Shown here: one piece after another, positions 9,054-19,337 of the stretch
Position numbering within the stretch: position 1 is the first letter of the stretch
How the letters are laid out: each line of letters begins with the position of its first letter
NCBI RefSeq assembly: GCF_003201775.1
Contig: NZ_QJJZ01000005.1
Span: 303,671-367,670, forward strand
Source of the DNA: Arenibacter sp. ARW7G5Y1
Lineage (GTDB): Bacteria > Bacteroidota > Bacteroidia > Flavobacteriales > Flavobacteriaceae
Length of the DNA: 64,000 bases
Direction: 5' to 3'
Made by a program: the position numbers and the translations under genes
Notes under the pieces: generated by a model
Told to the model about the DNA's origin: nothing
The model's database searches: none
Seen by the model: only the letters and a program-made list of their open reading frames with translations

Positions 9054-12000
9054 TTATTTGCCGTGAGGGTGCTCTTTTAACAATTCCTCTGGCGAATAAA
9101 AGCCTTGCTTGTCCTTGATCTGCTCGCGTACCTCTTTCACTTTCTCCGGTGAAATTGGGGCGGCTTTATTGCCGAAGGTATTCCTTACATAGGTCAATAC
9201 GGCTGCAGTTTCATCTGCAGTAAGTAAATTTCCAAATGGTGTCATAGGTACCTGACCCGGATAGGTCTTACCATTGACAACAATAGGCCCCATAAGACCC
9301 TTGGTAGTAAGTTTTATAAGCCTATCCTCATTACCGGTAACCCATTCGGAGCCAGCAAGGGGAGGAAAACCAGAAGCTTCCAGTCCTTGACCATCTGCTT
9401 GGTGACAGGTGGCACAATAACCATCCCTCATATATATTTCCCTTCCGGCAACCAATAATTCCAAATCCTTTCCCTTTAGATCCGTTTTAATCACTTCTTT
9501 GGGCTCTTCGCCCGCCTTGTGCCCGTTTAAATGGGCGATTGCCGATTCATATGGTTTTTCCATCCATTTATCCAAACCTTTTTTACCAGCTTCTGTGATT
9601 ATGGGAATTCCAATATCCCTACCCAACCACGAGGCTGCTACCAAGGCTTCCAACCTTACCCTTGGATTGTCATCCTTGGCTGCCTGCATAAGAAGTTCGG
9701 CCTGATCGGGAATTTGATGTCCTGCATAGCGAAGAACGCCTACTGCAGCTGCCCGAGCCTTAAAATCTTTGGCATTCAACACTTGTTTTAGCAATTCCCC
9801 GTCAACCTTATCCAAGCCCCATGTAACCCAAAGGGCTTCCAAAACATGGTGTTCGTATCTAGGGTCTGTGGTATCCAAGTTTGCTACCCATGTCTTTAAC
9901 CTCGACAATACCTCAGAGGCATCCCTTGCTCGTAATTCCCTTTTGGTCCTATAACGGGTACGGTATTCCGGAAGCTTAAGATTGTCCAATAATTCGTCAA
10001 TGTTGGCATCGACTATCTTGGCAGGTTCTACCAAGGGCCTGGATGGATAAGTAATCCGATAGATCCTCCCATGAACGTGGTCACGTAATGGATCACGGGC
10101 ATTGTGCTGCATATGGCCAATTAGCACATTGTGCCAATCTATGAAATACAAGGAGCCATCCGGGGCAAATTCCATATCTACAGGTCTAAAATTCTTATCG
10201 CTTGAAGAAATTAGATCCTCCTGATGTTTACTAACATAACCAGCGGTTTTAGAGTCATCTACCATGGAATGTTCCTTAATCCCTAAAAACCCAATTGTAT
10301 TGGCAATCAACATATTGCCCTGAGCCGCGTCAGGAAAATGTCTACTCGACACAAATTCCAATCCTGAAGTGGGTCTCACTAAATGGTCTTTTTCTATAAG
10401 GTTTTCCGGTAAAGGCGAACTTACGCCGTACCTGGGCACAATGGTTCCGGGCATCATCCAAGTGGCAGAGGGTCCCGACGTATGTTCAAAAAACGGTTGC
10501 CCCCAATCATCGAAGGCAATACCCCATGGATTTGGAATGGGCAATTGCGCGGTACGCTCCAAATAATGTCTTTGTGGGCTATACCTGTAGAACCCTCCGT
10601 TGGTACCCCTAACGGTTCCATAAGCAGTTTCCACATTGGTATGAAGAAACACTCCCTCACCCATATAGATTGCCCCGGAAGGATCTGCTGTGAAAGCGCT
10701 AATGGCGTGGTGGGTATCATGGTCATCAAAACCACTTAAAATAATATCCTTTGCATCGGCCTTGTCGTCACCATCAGTATCCTTTAACAATACCAGGTTG
10801 GTACCTTGGGAAACATATACTCCTTCTGGTGCAAATTCAAATCCTATAGTAAGATGAAGTCCGTCCGCAAAAACAGTTTGCTTATCTGCCTTACCATCAT
10901 TATCGGTATCCTCAAATATTAATAACTTATCATTGGGTTTACTATCACCCGGTTTGTAATGTGGATAACTGGGCATTACCCCTACCCATAACCTTCCTTT
11001 ATTGTCGAAGGAAATTTGCACTGGATTGGCTAGATCGGGAAATTCCACTTCTGAAGCAAAAAGTTCCACTTTATAGCCCGGTGCCGGTTTAATCTTGTCC
11101 AGTGCATCCTGGCCGTACAGATATTCCGGTGTTCCATTTTTATTGCTAGGCTTATAATTGGTCTTTACTTCGGGCAATGTTCTGGTTTTGGCATCACTTT
11201 TGGCCAAATCCATTTTCTTACCCTCTAGGGCTTGCCAAATAGCCGTATCCCTTATGGCGGTCATCTGCCTTATCTTCTCAATTTCATAAGGGTAATTATC
11301 CGGACCAAATGGGTCATAACGCCTTCCATAGGCATGTACCCCGTTCGGGATCTTAAAATCGTTATGCCAGAACCAGTTTTTCTCATTTACAGCTTCATTT
11401 ACCAATTCACGGTTTTCTTCCAACTTAATTTCTTTAGACCCGAAAACTTTATCGGCCAGCAATGTGGCAAACTTCCGATATCCGAAATCGTTCAACTGAA
11501 ATCCATCCTGGGTCAAATCCGTACTTTCCGTTTGGTACCATTCCTTGGTCTGTTCATAGGCGTCCACCAGAAGGACACCCTCTTCAGCTGCAACTTCCTT
11601 CATGGCAGCCGTATAAAGTTCAAGGTTCCCATTTTCCTTTTTTCCATCCGGTAGATCCATCTTATCTGAAAGATCTTCAAAGGCAATAGGTGAAACAAGG
11701 GCCAACTGCGGAGGAGTGGAACCATTATATTTTTGATTGAGCGTGTGCTTGATAAAGGCCCGTAATTCTTCCTTGTAATTATCCACTCCCTCTGGTCCTT
11801 CAAAGGATTCGGGATACCCAAAAAATCCGATGATAATATCGGCCTTCAAGCTAGTAATCCATTCATCTGGAGAAGGAAAATGACCTATTGGGCCCGATCT
11901 GCGTCCGTTTTCATCATCCTCAAAATGTATGGCTTGTCCGGATTCGTGCTCAAATTTTTCCGCACCTGGAAAGGCCCATGGCGAATTCCGTGAAGAATGC

Positions 12001-12260
12001 GGCCTAAAACCGGGCGTATTACCGCCATCGCACATATTGCGGATATACAAGGAATCATTGGGAAAACGAAGTTGCATTTCAGTTTCGAAATGCCCGAAGT
12101 TCATCATACGTGATCCTAAATTACTACCCACTAGTACAATATGTGAATTAGGGGAAATTTTTAAAGTGTTGTCTTCCTCTTTACTACAACTGTAAAATCC
12201 AAGGACTAGGAAAAGCATTAAAAACAACTTTCCCCTTGCAACGTTTTTGTTAATATTCAT
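9054..12260 (-). CDS. SGNH domain + PVC-type dehydrogenase + HEAT-like + cytochrome c lipoprotein
   Basis: A 1068-residue exported lipoprotein (signal ends FYSCSKEE). Domains in order: an SGNH/GDSL-like domain (~40-280; DGFQLNDFGYRKFA supplies the C-terminal Asp/His block, but the usual GDS is replaced by LVGSNLGSR); a beta-propeller of the membrane-bound dehydrogenase type (~390-780; repeated FEDTDNDGKADKQTVFADGL and DTDGDDKAD calcium-like loops); HEAT-like helices (~790-930); and a cytochrome c domain with CATCH near residue 955. Such proteins are known from Planctomycetes and Bacteroidetes, where the haem domain is thought to take electrons from sugar oxidation. It is the last gene of the seven-gene minus-strand operon and is followed by a terminator. 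Confidence 0.85.
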   Translation of the reverse strand: MNINKNVARGKLFLMLFLVLGFYSCSKEEDNTLKISPNSHIVLVGSNLGSRMMNFGHFETEMQLRFPNDSLYIRNMCDGGNTPGFRPHSSRNSPWAFPGAEKFEHESGQAIHFEDDENGRRSGPIGHFPSPDEWITSLKADIIIGFFGYPESFEGPEGVDNYKEELRAFIKHTLNQKYNGSTPPQLALVSPIAFEDLSDKMDLPDGKKENGNLELYTAAMKEVAAEEGVLLVDAYEQTKEWYQTESTDLTQDGFQLNDFGYRKFATLLADKVFGSKEIKLEENRELVNEAVNEKNWFWHNDFKIPNGVHAYGRRYDPFGPDNYPYEIEKIRQMTAIRDTAIWQALEGKKMDLAKSDAKTRTLPEVKTNYKPSNKNGTPEYLYGQDALDKIKPAPGYKVELFASEVEFPDLANPVQISFDNKGRLWVGVMPSYPHYKPGDSKPNDKLLIFEDTDNDGKADKQTVFADGLHLTIGFEFAPEGVYVSQGTNLVLLKDTDGDDKADAKDIILSGFDDHDTHHAISAFTADPSGAIYMGEGVFLHTNVETAYGTVRGTNGGFYRYSPQRHYLERTAQLPIPNPWGIAFDDWGQPFFEHTSGPSATWMMPGTIVPRYGVSSPLPENLIEKDHLVRPTSGLEFVSSRHFPDAAQGNMLIANTIGFLGIKEHSMVDDSKTAGYVSKHQEDLISSSDKNFRPVDMEFAPDGSLYFIDWHNVLIGHMQHNARDPLRDHVHGRIYRITYPSRPLVEPAKIVDANIDELLDNLKLPEYRTRYRTKRELRARDASEVLSRLKTWVANLDTTDPRYEHHVLEALWVTWGLDKVDGELLKQVLNAKDFKARAAAVGVLRYAGHQIPDQAELLMQAAKDDNPRVRLEALVAASWLGRDIGIPIITEAGKKGLDKWMEKPYESAIAHLNGHKAGEEPKEVIKTDLKGKDLELLVAGREIYMRDGYCATCHQADGQGLEASGFPPLAGSEWVTGNEDRLIKLTTKGLMGPIVVNGKTYPGQVPMTPFGNLLTADETAAVLTYVRNTFGNKAAPISPEKVKEVREQIKDKQGFYSPEELLKEHPHGK

Positions 12261-12278
12261 CTTTTTTTTGGTATATAA

Positions 12279-13250
12279 TTAATTGATATTCACGTGTATT
12301 CCCTCTTTTTCAGATTTTTCACAAGCCTCTATAATTCGCTGGCATGTAATGGCATCTTCAAGGCTTGAAAGTGGGGCTTCATTATTCCGCAGAACATTGT
12401 TGATGAAATGGGTTGCCGTATTCTTTATGGATTCAGGATAACACTGGTACGTTTGGGAATGGGCCCCATTACGATCATTGATTACCCAATCCCGATAGCT
12501 GTAACGCGTACTTCCCTTTGTGCCAATAACCTTTATAATACAAGTCCATGGATCACCCGCATGATCATCGTTGGCAAAACTAGCCGATAAATGGCTTAAG
12601 GTACCGTTTTGCATTTGTATATTGGCCATAGCCACATTTTCTTGTGGGGCTATAGTGGTATCAACGGTATGTTTTAGACAGGATATGGTTTTAGGTTGTC
12701 CTGCCAAATACAACATAGTATAGCTATGGTGTGTCAATATTTGACGGATTACCCCAGGATAGCGGGCCCTGACATCTTCGGCATGATGTATATTGTACAT
12801 CATGTAGAACTGGGAAATAGCTCCCAATTTACCAGTATCGATCATGGATTTCGTCCTTTTTATCCCTGATTCATAGATATAATTATGGACTGGCATACAT
12901 TTAACACCAGCTGTCTTAACCGCTTCCGTCATGAGTTGAAGTTCAGCAATACTGGAGGCTGCAGGCTTTTCTACCAAAATGTGTTTTCCCGCTTTTGCCG
13001 CCCTAATGGTATAATCGCAATGGGTCTCCATATTGGTCAATATGAAAACGGCATCGATTTTGGGGTCCTGAAACAGTTCATCTTCTGTTTTATAGGTCTT
13101 ACAACCGAATTTCTTGGCTTTTTTTGCGCCTTTTTCAAAGGTTCTGTTCCAAAGTCCCACAAGTTGGGTACCTGGCAAACTATTAATGGCCTCTGCATGT
13201 AGATCTGCTATATCTCCCGCTCCAATAAATCCTATTCCTATATCCTTCAT
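12279..13250 (-). CDS. Gfo/Idh/MocA-family oxidoreductase
   Basis: NAD(P)-dependent sugar or polyol dehydrogenase of 323 residues. The Rossmann turn GFIGAGDIADLHAEAI is at the N-terminus and the family's conserved EKP lysine lies in ILVEKPAAS near residue 95. The C-terminal alpha/beta domain is complete. It overlaps the next upstream gene by 4 bases (shared start/stop), which points to translational coupling. In this cluster it is one of two such dehydrogenases, which suggests separate oxidation and reduction steps on the same sugar skeleton. Substrate is not evident. Confidence 0.9.
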   Translation of the reverse strand: MKDIGIGFIGAGDIADLHAEAINSLPGTQLVGLWNRTFEKGAKKAKKFGCKTYKTEDELFQDPKIDAVFILTNMETHCDYTIRAAKAGKHILVEKPAASSIAELQLMTEAVKTAGVKCMPVHNYIYESGIKRTKSMIDTGKLGAISQFYMMYNIHHAEDVRARYPGVIRQILTHHSYTMLYLAGQPKTISCLKHTVDTTIAPQENVAMANIQMQNGTLSHLSASFANDDHAGDPWTCIIKVIGTKGSTRYSYRDWVINDRNGAHSQTYQCYPESIKNTATHFINNVLRNNEAPLSSLEDAITCQRIIEACEKSEKEGIHVNIN

Positions 13251-14266
13251 GAGGCTGCAGTAGAATATTTTAATATGCCTTTTTCGGCCATAGCTTTGAA
13301 CTCAACCAATGAAATCCGTATTCCCTCTGCTATATCGGTCAATGGCAAATCTTTGAATGTACCTGCAATTTTACTGTGATCCAAATCGCAAACGAACAGG
13401 TTGGGCGGAGCACCATCGGTTACGGATAGGGATACATATTTCTCCATACCCAATGCGGTAGCTTGTTCTTTTACAATATCCAGGAAGGAGGTAATCGGTA
13501 TTGTTTCCCCCTGTATGTTAAAGGCTCCAAAGCCTTCGTAGGGCTGTAATGCACAGGCGGCGAATTGAGCCCCCACATCTTCAACAAAATGATAGTTTTC
13601 CCGTCCCTGATACGGCATTTCAAAGGGGATTACCTTTCCTGCCGCCTGTCCAAGGACAATGGCCTTTAAGGCATTGGTGGGGGCAGAGGTTTTTCCTTTG
13701 TCCCGTCCCTTTCCATAAGTAGTGTTCAACCTTAAACAAACCGTGGGTATCTTGGTGTTATCGTGAAAAAGACGTGCCAAGTGTTCGCCAGATAATTTCC
13801 AGATACCATAATGGTTTGGTGGGGCCAAGGGAACATCCTCATTAATGATATCTTGGGGATACATGGAGCGCATTCCATAGACTGCGGCCGAACTTGCAAA
13901 AACAAACCGTTTAAGCTTGGTTAATTTTTCAGCAGCATCAAAAAGCGCCATTGTACCTCCGGTATTTATTTCCATGCCACCAATATGATCTCGGGAACAA
14001 TCCGGACTTTGGTAGGCCCCTAAATGAATAATGTGCGTGGGATCTACTTGGAACAATACCCTTTCAATCTCTTTGTAATTGGAAACATCCAAGGTAACGA
14101 ACTCCAAACGGGAATCCAACTCGGCAGGGAGCCATAATTTTAATGGGTCTGTATTGTTGGAGCGTGTTGCTATAACAATTTTTTCAACTTCCTTTGATTG
14201 TAGAAGCTTATAAATAGTGACCGATCCTATACAGCCGGTACCTCCGGTAATAAATATTTTGTGCAT
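13247..14266 (-). CDS. NAD-dependent epimerase/dehydratase (extended SDR)
   Basis: Extended short-chain dehydrogenase of 339 residues acting on a sugar, probably a nucleotide sugar or free sugar acid. The glycine-rich NAD site is ITGGTGCIGSVT, the catalytic serine region is ASSAAVYG, and the YxxxK pair is YGIWK. The C-terminal substrate domain is present. Its stop overlaps the start of the downstream Gfo/Idh/MocA gene by 4 bases. It could serve as a 3- or 4-epimerase, or as a plain dehydrogenase, in the pathway encoded here. Confidence 0.88.
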   Translation of the reverse strand: MHKIFITGGTGCIGSVTIYKLLQSKEVEKIVIATRSNNTDPLKLWLPAELDSRLEFVTLDVSNYKEIERVLFQVDPTHIIHLGAYQSPDCSRDHIGGMEINTGGTMALFDAAEKLTKLKRFVFASSAAVYGMRSMYPQDIINEDVPLAPPNHYGIWKLSGEHLARLFHDNTKIPTVCLRLNTTYGKGRDKGKTSAPTNALKAIVLGQAAGKVIPFEMPYQGRENYHFVEDVGAQFAACALQPYEGFGAFNIQGETIPITSFLDIVKEQATALGMEKYVSLSVTDGAPPNLFVCDLDHSKIAGTFKDLPLTDIAEGIRISLVEFKAMAEKGILKYSTAAS

Positions 14267-14329
14267 AATCCTTAATGCTAGATTTTTTTTAATATTAGGT
14301 TGTACGCCAGAACAAGAACACTGAAGTTA

Positions 14330-15442
14330 TCAGTTCATTTTTACAACGGCCTTCATATTATTTGCCTTTATCGAATCTTCAAAAGCCTGATTAATGTCTT
14401 TAAAATCATAGTAATCCGTATAGTGTTCAGAAGGAAAAATACCAGTTACCATCAGTTTTTGTGCGGCCATATAGTCTGCCCTACAAGACCCCATGGACCC
14501 CCTCATATTCAAGGAGGTCCGGGTAAGGTGCGTGGCGTTGATCTGTACATCGGTTCCATAGGTAGCTATTACGCATATGTCCCCTTCGGGCCTAACAACA
14601 CCTATGGCCTCGGTTAGTACAGGTGGTACACCCGAACATTCTATAAGCAGATCAACTTTTCCATTGGTGCCGAAAGGAATACCCTTATCATCGGTTATAC
14701 CTTTTTGCAATTGGGTGGTCAAGGAATTTTCCGGTGAGACTTCTATGGTTATGAACCCTCTCTCTTTTGCTCTTTTCAAACGGATGTCACGATCATGCGC
14801 AATACCGGTTACTGCCACTCTAGCTCCTGCTGCCCGGGCAACTTCCGCAGACATCATCCCTATGATCCCACAACCGGTTACCACGACATCCTGCCCTGGT
14901 TTAATATCGCACTTATTGTAAAGAGCATTGGTTATGATGGACAAAGGTTCCACCAAGGCTCCCTGGGCCGGAGTTAGGCCTTTCATTAAAGGCACTACAC
15001 GATCCGACTCCAAAACTACTTGTTGCCCAAACCCCCCGTTCCTGTGAAAGCCTATTATTTCCTTTTTAGGACATAGATTCCATTTGGACACACTACAGGC
15101 CGGGCATTCTTCATCCCTACATCCCAACATGGCCAGAGGAGTGAAAATATCCCCTACCTTGAGGTCCCCGTGGTCCCCGGGACCCAATTCCAAGATCTCG
15201 GCGCTAAACTCGTGCCCTATAACCCTGGGACGCTGTACCCAATCAAAATTGGCCTTGCCAATAGTAGCGCTGTTATCCGAACCACAGATGCCGGTATACA
15301 ATGTTTTGGCCAATATCTCGCCTTCCTTCAAAGGCGGCATTTCCATTTCTACAACCGCTGAATTACTAAGGACCGATTGATCTGTATTTGGATATATTTT
15401 TTCATTGGTTTGTAGGCAAAATCCTTTTATAGAATTACTCAT
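14330..15442 (-). CDS. zinc-dependent alcohol/polyol dehydrogenase (MDR family)
   Basis: Medium-chain dehydrogenase of 370 residues. Catalytic-zinc ligands are in TGICGSDNS and VIGHEFSAEI. The structural-zinc lobe is seen as CRDEECPACSVSKWNLC. The Rossmann turn is VTGCGIIGMMSAEVARAAGA. The family oxidises secondary alcohols in sugars and polyols (sorbitol-, threonine- and glucose-dehydrogenase-like). It lies in the same orientation as its neighbours, 63 bases upstream of the epimerase gene, so it is likely part of the seven-gene operon. Confidence 0.9.
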   Translation of the reverse strand: MSNSIKGFCLQTNEKIYPNTDQSVLSNSAVVEMEMPPLKEGEILAKTLYTGICGSDNSATIGKANFDWVQRPRVIGHEFSAEILELGPGDHGDLKVGDIFTPLAMLGCRDEECPACSVSKWNLCPKKEIIGFHRNGGFGQQVVLESDRVVPLMKGLTPAQGALVEPLSIITNALYNKCDIKPGQDVVVTGCGIIGMMSAEVARAAGARVAVTGIAHDRDIRLKRAKERGFITIEVSPENSLTTQLQKGITDDKGIPFGTNGKVDLLIECSGVPPVLTEAIGVVRPEGDICVIATYGTDVQINATHLTRTSLNMRGSMGSCRADYMAAQKLMVTGIFPSEHYTDYYDFKDINQAFEDSIKANNMKAVVKMN

Positions 15443-15536
15443 AGCAATAGTTTGTTGATTTCAATATTTTGTACACATTAAAGCCTAAAATTGATAATTC
15501 AATTTTACACCATGAACTTCCCTTCTATAGACAAGT

Positions 15537-16697
15537 TTAAAATTTCCAATTAACGCCGGTGTCTTTCCAACTTTTTGTTTTTGCCGATTCCAAAACGGCC
15601 TCACAAACTTTCTGTGTTTCTTGCGCCTCCCTAAACGTAGGGGAACAGGGTTTTCCTTCCTGTAGGGCTTTAAGAAAGTCGGCTATTTGGTGTACAAAGC
15701 TATGCTCATAGCCAATGGACAGTCCTGGCACCCACCATTTATCCATATACGGGTGATCACCATCCGTTACATGGATGGAACGCCACCCTCTCTCCTGTGA
15801 TTCATCCCTATGATCAAAATATTCCAAGCGACTTAAGTCATGTAAGTTCCATTTTATGGAGGCATGTTCCCCATTTATTTCAAAAGTATACAAAGCCTTG
15901 TGCCCTCTAGCGTATCGTGTGGATTCAAAAAGGCCCAAAGAGCCATTATCGAAATGACAATGGAACAAACAGGCGTCATCTATGGTTACCTTTTGTTTTT
16001 CCCCGGTACCGGTATGTACTCTTTCTTTAATAAAGGTTTCGGTCATGGCGGAAACATCCTTGATCCCCCCATTTAACCACATGGCCGTATCTATACAATG
16101 TGCCAGCAAATCGCCCGTAACACCAGATCCAGCCGCCTCATTATCCAAGCGCCACAAGCCCTCTCCACCTTGTGGGAGTTCTGGACTAATGGTCCAATCC
16201 TGTAAAAAATTGGCGCGATAATGAAATATTTTACCCAATTTACCTGCATCTATAAGTTGTTTCGCAAGGGTTACCGATGGCAATCTCCTATAATTGAAAT
16301 AAACGGTATTGGGCACTCCTGCCTTTTCAATCGCATCAACCATTGGCTGGGCTTCCGCAACAGTACGCGCCAAGGGTTTTTCACACAAAACCATTTTTCC
16401 GGCTTCTGCCGCTGCTATGGCAATTTCAGCATGCATATTGTTGGGGGTACAAATATCTATGGCATCAATGTCAGTACGAGCTATAAGCTTTCTCCAGTCG
16501 GTTTCAACGGACTCATAACCCCATTGATCGGCAAAGGCCTGGGTACGTTCCAAGTTACGCCCACAAATTGCCTTTAATACAGGCTGATATTCCAGTTCGG
16601 GAAAAAAATTGCCTACCCTACGATAACCATTGGAATGGGTTCTTCCCATAAATCCGTAACCTACCAATCCTATTCGTAATTCTTTCTTACTTGACAT
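15537..16697 (-). CDS. Gfo/Idh/MocA-family oxidoreductase
   Basis: Second NAD(P)-dependent dehydrogenase of this family in the cluster, 386 residues and clearly divergent from the 323-residue one. The cofactor turn is [16 protein letters not shown] and the conserved lysine is in [12 protein letters not shown]. The histidine-containing segment [14 protein letters not shown] is the usual substrate/catalytic helix of inositol- and glucoside-dehydrogenase-type members. A nearby TIM-barrel protein and ThuA suggest chemistry through a keto-sugar intermediate; this is inference. Confidence 0.9.
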   Translation of the reverse strand: MSSKKELRIGLVGYGFMGRTHSNGYRRVGNFFPELEYQPVLKAICGRNLERTQAFADQWGYESVETDWRKLIARTDIDAIDICTPNNMHAEIAIAAAEAGKMVLCEKPLARTVAEAQPMVDAIEKAGVPNTVYFNYRRLPSVTLAKQLIDAGKLGKIFHYRANFLQDWTISPELPQGGEGLWRLDNEAAGSGVTGDLLAHCIDTAMWLNGGIKDVSAMTETFIKERVHTGTGEKQKVTIDDACLFHCHFDNGSLGLFESTRYARGHKALYTFEINGEHASIKWNLHDLSRLEYFDHRDESQERGWRSIHVTDGDHPYMDKWWVPGLSIGYEHSFVHQIADFLKALQEGKPCSPTFREAQETQKVCEAVLESAKTKSWKDTGVNWKF

Positions 16698-16761
16698 GTG
16701 TACTCTATTTTTTATTTTAATTAAAAATTCAGCTTAACAAATGTATAATCAGCCTATTATC

Positions 16762-17811
16762 TTAAGGCGCTTCGTACCAACCATGTTGTTGACGTACCTT
16801 GATCATGGCCCCTAAAATATCGTTCCAAGTTTTGGGTTGCATCATAACATCGTTGGGGAACATACACCCATCCCAACAGATATGTCGGATTTTTTTGGTC
16901 AGGTTGCCATTTTCGTCACGCAACCAATGGCCAGCATCCACAGCGATGTCCAATTTTCCATTGGGATCCGTAGCCTGGCAATGCCTACCTGTTTTATCAT
17001 GGGATCCGGACCCGAACACCGTGCCATCATTTTGGGCCACATGAAAATCAATCGTCCATGGGCGAAGTGCAGCTGTAACGGTCTTAAGACCTTCAGTCAA
17101 TGTTGCCCGATCGTTCCAATCGAAGTCCTTGGGCAGTATTCTTTCGTCCTCCTTATTATATCCCAAAAGATACAACAAGGTATGGGCCATATCGGCCTGA
17201 AATCCGATATTGGGTCTATCCACGGCTTCAAGGGTGTTCACCATGGTTTTCCAACCGTGCATCCCGCCCCAGCAAATTTCACCTTCGGCAGCTAAAGACT
17301 CCCCATAATCCGCGGCCACGTCACATGCCTCGCGAAAGGTTTGTGCAATCAATTTTGTATTGGCAACGGGATCTGCCGCCCAACTATGTGGATCAACGGA
17401 CGAATCTATTCTGATTATTCCATTGGGGCGTATTCCCAAATCACGCAGTTTTTTACCTATAACACAAGCCTTTCGGACCTGGGTTACAAATTGGTTGCGT
17501 TCTTCCCTGGAGCCCATGGCAGAGCCACCACCGGTTCCAGCCCATACAGGGGCTACCAAACTTCCAATTTCAAGATTTTTGGATCTCGCCTTGTCGGCCA
17601 ATTTTTTAATACCATCATCATTGGAATCGATATCCAAATGAGGATCCGCAGCAAAAAGGTCAAAACCGTCAAATTTAACTCCATCTACCTCTGCATTGGC
17701 AGTAAGCTCTATCATGGTATCAATGGATATTGGTGGCTCTGAATCAGGTCCTTTCCCTACCACACCGGGCCACGAAGCGTTGTGGAGTTTTGGGTAATTG
17801 TTTTCTGGCAT
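16762..17811 (-). CDS. TIM-barrel sugar isomerase/epimerase-family protein
   Basis: Cytosolic xylose-isomerase-like TIM-barrel protein of about 349 residues. Likely metal ligands are in [11 protein letters not shown] (Glu), [11 protein letters not shown] (Asp/His) and [10 protein letters not shown] (His). The frame is open further upstream to 17865, but that start would overlap the ThuA gene by 31 bases; the ATG at 17811 (MPENNYPKL) follows that stop by 23 bases and is preferred. In clusters with Gfo/Idh/MocA dehydrogenases and ThuA, such proteins are isomerases or lyases acting on 3-keto sugars; the exact reaction is open. Confidence 0.85.
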   Translation of the reverse strand: MPENNYPKLHNASWPGVVGKGPDSEPPISIDTMIELTANAEVDGVKFDGFDLFAADPHLDIDSNDDGIKKLADKARSKNLEIGSLVAPVWAGTGGGSAMGSREERNQFVTQVRKACVIGKKLRDLGIRPNGIIRIDSSVDPHSWAADPVANTKLIAQTFREACDVAADYGESLAAEGEICWGGMHGWKTMVNTLEAVDRPNIGFQADMAHTLLYLLGYNKEDERILPKDFDWNDRATLTEGLKTVTAALRPWTIDFHVAQNDGTVFGSGSHDKTGRHCQATDPNGKLDIAVDAGHWLRDENGNLTKKIRHICWDGCMFPNDVMMQPKTWNDILGAMIKVRQQHGWYEAP

Positions 17812-17834
17812 AACAACAGTTTTTATTCGTAATA

Positions 17835-19028
17835 TTATTTTCTTGGCATTATTACCGATTCCCACCCCTTCAGGTCGGATGGCTTTACATTTTTCTGATA
17901 ACCCTCAAAGTTAAATGTAGTTGGCTCATAGCCCCCTACAAAATCTATCGGATTATCCGCTTTAATATCTTCTTCCATTTCCAATCCCCAGAAACAGGCG
18001 TTTATGATCATTCTTCTAAACCCCGTACTCAGGATATCTTCTGAGGCTCCATGGGTAGTTGTAAACGCCCTCCCGGGCCTACCCCCTTCCAACTGGTACG
18101 TTCTAACCCAGGCAACTGGAAGTTCGTCCTTACTAGTATCCGGTGTTGCATCTGGCGTCATGCCGTTCAACACCCTTCCCCTGGCCAATATCTTTAAGTC
18201 CTTCCCTTGCGGGTAGGCGTTATAGCCTCCACACTGTGCCCAGGTATTTTGTACTCCCCGCATAATGGGATGCTCCTTGTTACTTTCTTCTATAATAAGT
18301 TTGGAAGCCTGTTGATGGTTTTTGCCATAGTGTCCTACCCAAGTTTCCCCTAAAACCACTTCACCAAATCCACCGTGCCATGCCTCTTTTTCCCCATCAT
18401 ATTTATAATCATAATGTCTCCAATTGGGATTATCGGCATTTTTAAAGGCGTGGGTAGAAGTCCGCAATCCTATTACAGCCCCTCCCCTATTTAGGTAATC
18501 ATCAATATATTGCATCTGCCCATCTTCAAAATTTGCAAACCTCATAAACATTACCATTAGATCCGCTTCTTTAAGAACATCGAGTCCTTTGAGGTCCGAC
18601 CCCCCTGGTAATATATTGCCCCTATCGTCCAAAGCCCATACCACCGTACAGTTAAAACCATATCTTTTGGCCAATATCCGTGCCAAGGCCGGTAAGGTCT
18701 CTTCCCCCCTATATTCATGATCCGTAGCAATAAAAACAATATGTTTGCCCTTGCCCGGACCATTTTCTCCCTTGTATGTAATACGATACTCAGCCGCACT
18801 CCTCTTAGCATCAATCGCCTCCCCCATCATCAAGCTACTACTATTGCCCAAATCCGGTATAATGGCTTGCGCCACTAAATGTACGGAATGTTCAGCATCC
18901 AAAATGGTAGTGGTTTTACTTCCCCTATCTTCACATGAAACCAACATGCAGACCACAACCATAGACAATATACCGTTCCATGCAATCTTCCAATAAACAG
19001 AATACCCGTAAATTAATGATTCCAACAT
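17835..19028 (-). CDS. ThuA-domain lipoprotein
   Basis: Exported protein of 397 residues with a lipoprotein signal ([12 protein letters not shown]). The ThuA-like, glutamine-amidotransferase-like fold starts near residue 90 ([19 protein letters not shown]) and includes the conserved RTSTHAF and WHGGFGE segments. ThuA of rhizobia belongs to trehalose use through 3-keto intermediates, and its relatives occur widely with Gfo/Idh/MocA enzymes. It is the first gene of the minus-strand operon. A 35-bp site repeated before the opposite arm lies 238 bases upstream of the start. A second ThuA protein is encoded on the other arm at 22985. Confidence 0.87.
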   Translation of the reverse strand: MLESLIYGYSVYWKIAWNGILSMVVVCMLVSCEDRGSKTTTILDAEHSVHLVAQAIIPDLGNSSSLMMGEAIDAKRSAAEYRITYKGENGPGKGKHIVFIATDHEYRGEETLPALARILAKRYGFNCTVVWALDDRGNILPGGSDLKGLDVLKEADLMVMFMRFANFEDGQMQYIDDYLNRGGAVIGLRTSTHAFKNADNPNWRHYDYKYDGEKEAWHGGFGEVVLGETWVGHYGKNHQQASKLIIEESNKEHPIMRGVQNTWAQCGGYNAYPQGKDLKILARGRVLNGMTPDATPDTSKDELPVAWVRTYQLEGGRPGRAFTTTHGASEDILSTGFRRMIINACFWGLEMEEDIKADNPIDFVGGYEPTTFNFEGYQKNVKPSDLKGWESVIMPRK

Positions 19029-19266
19029 AATATTACAAATCTTAAATACTTGATGCAGGAACTATTCCTAGGCCACTCCTTCTTGGGTTAGTGGCAATCC
19101 CCAATTAAAAAGTTCCACGGATAACCAGCGGGCACGTTGGCCATATTGTTTATCAATATCTAAATTTATTATCAATTTTTATACACTATTCTTAAAATAT
19201 AACACGATAAAATCTGACAATAAAAACTTAACTCTACAAATCTAAAATACTATCGGCATGAATATT

Positions 19267-19301
19267 CCCTATATCTTACTAAAAGATGACACTTTTTTGT
19301 C
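19267..19301 (+). promoter_or_regulatory. 35-bp repeated site, copy 1 (likely AraC operator)
   Basis: This stretch recurs with a single mismatch, inverted, at 20430-20464. Its core holds two overlapping inverted repeats, AAAAG-N6-CTTTT and GACA-N6-TGTC. It lies 36 bases before the araC-type start and 238 bases before the ThuA start on the other strand. The rest of the 19029-19337 gap is AT-rich and shows no gene. Confidence 0.75.
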
Positions 19302-19337
19302 TTAAATTAGCCCAAATAAAATACAATCCGGAAATTT

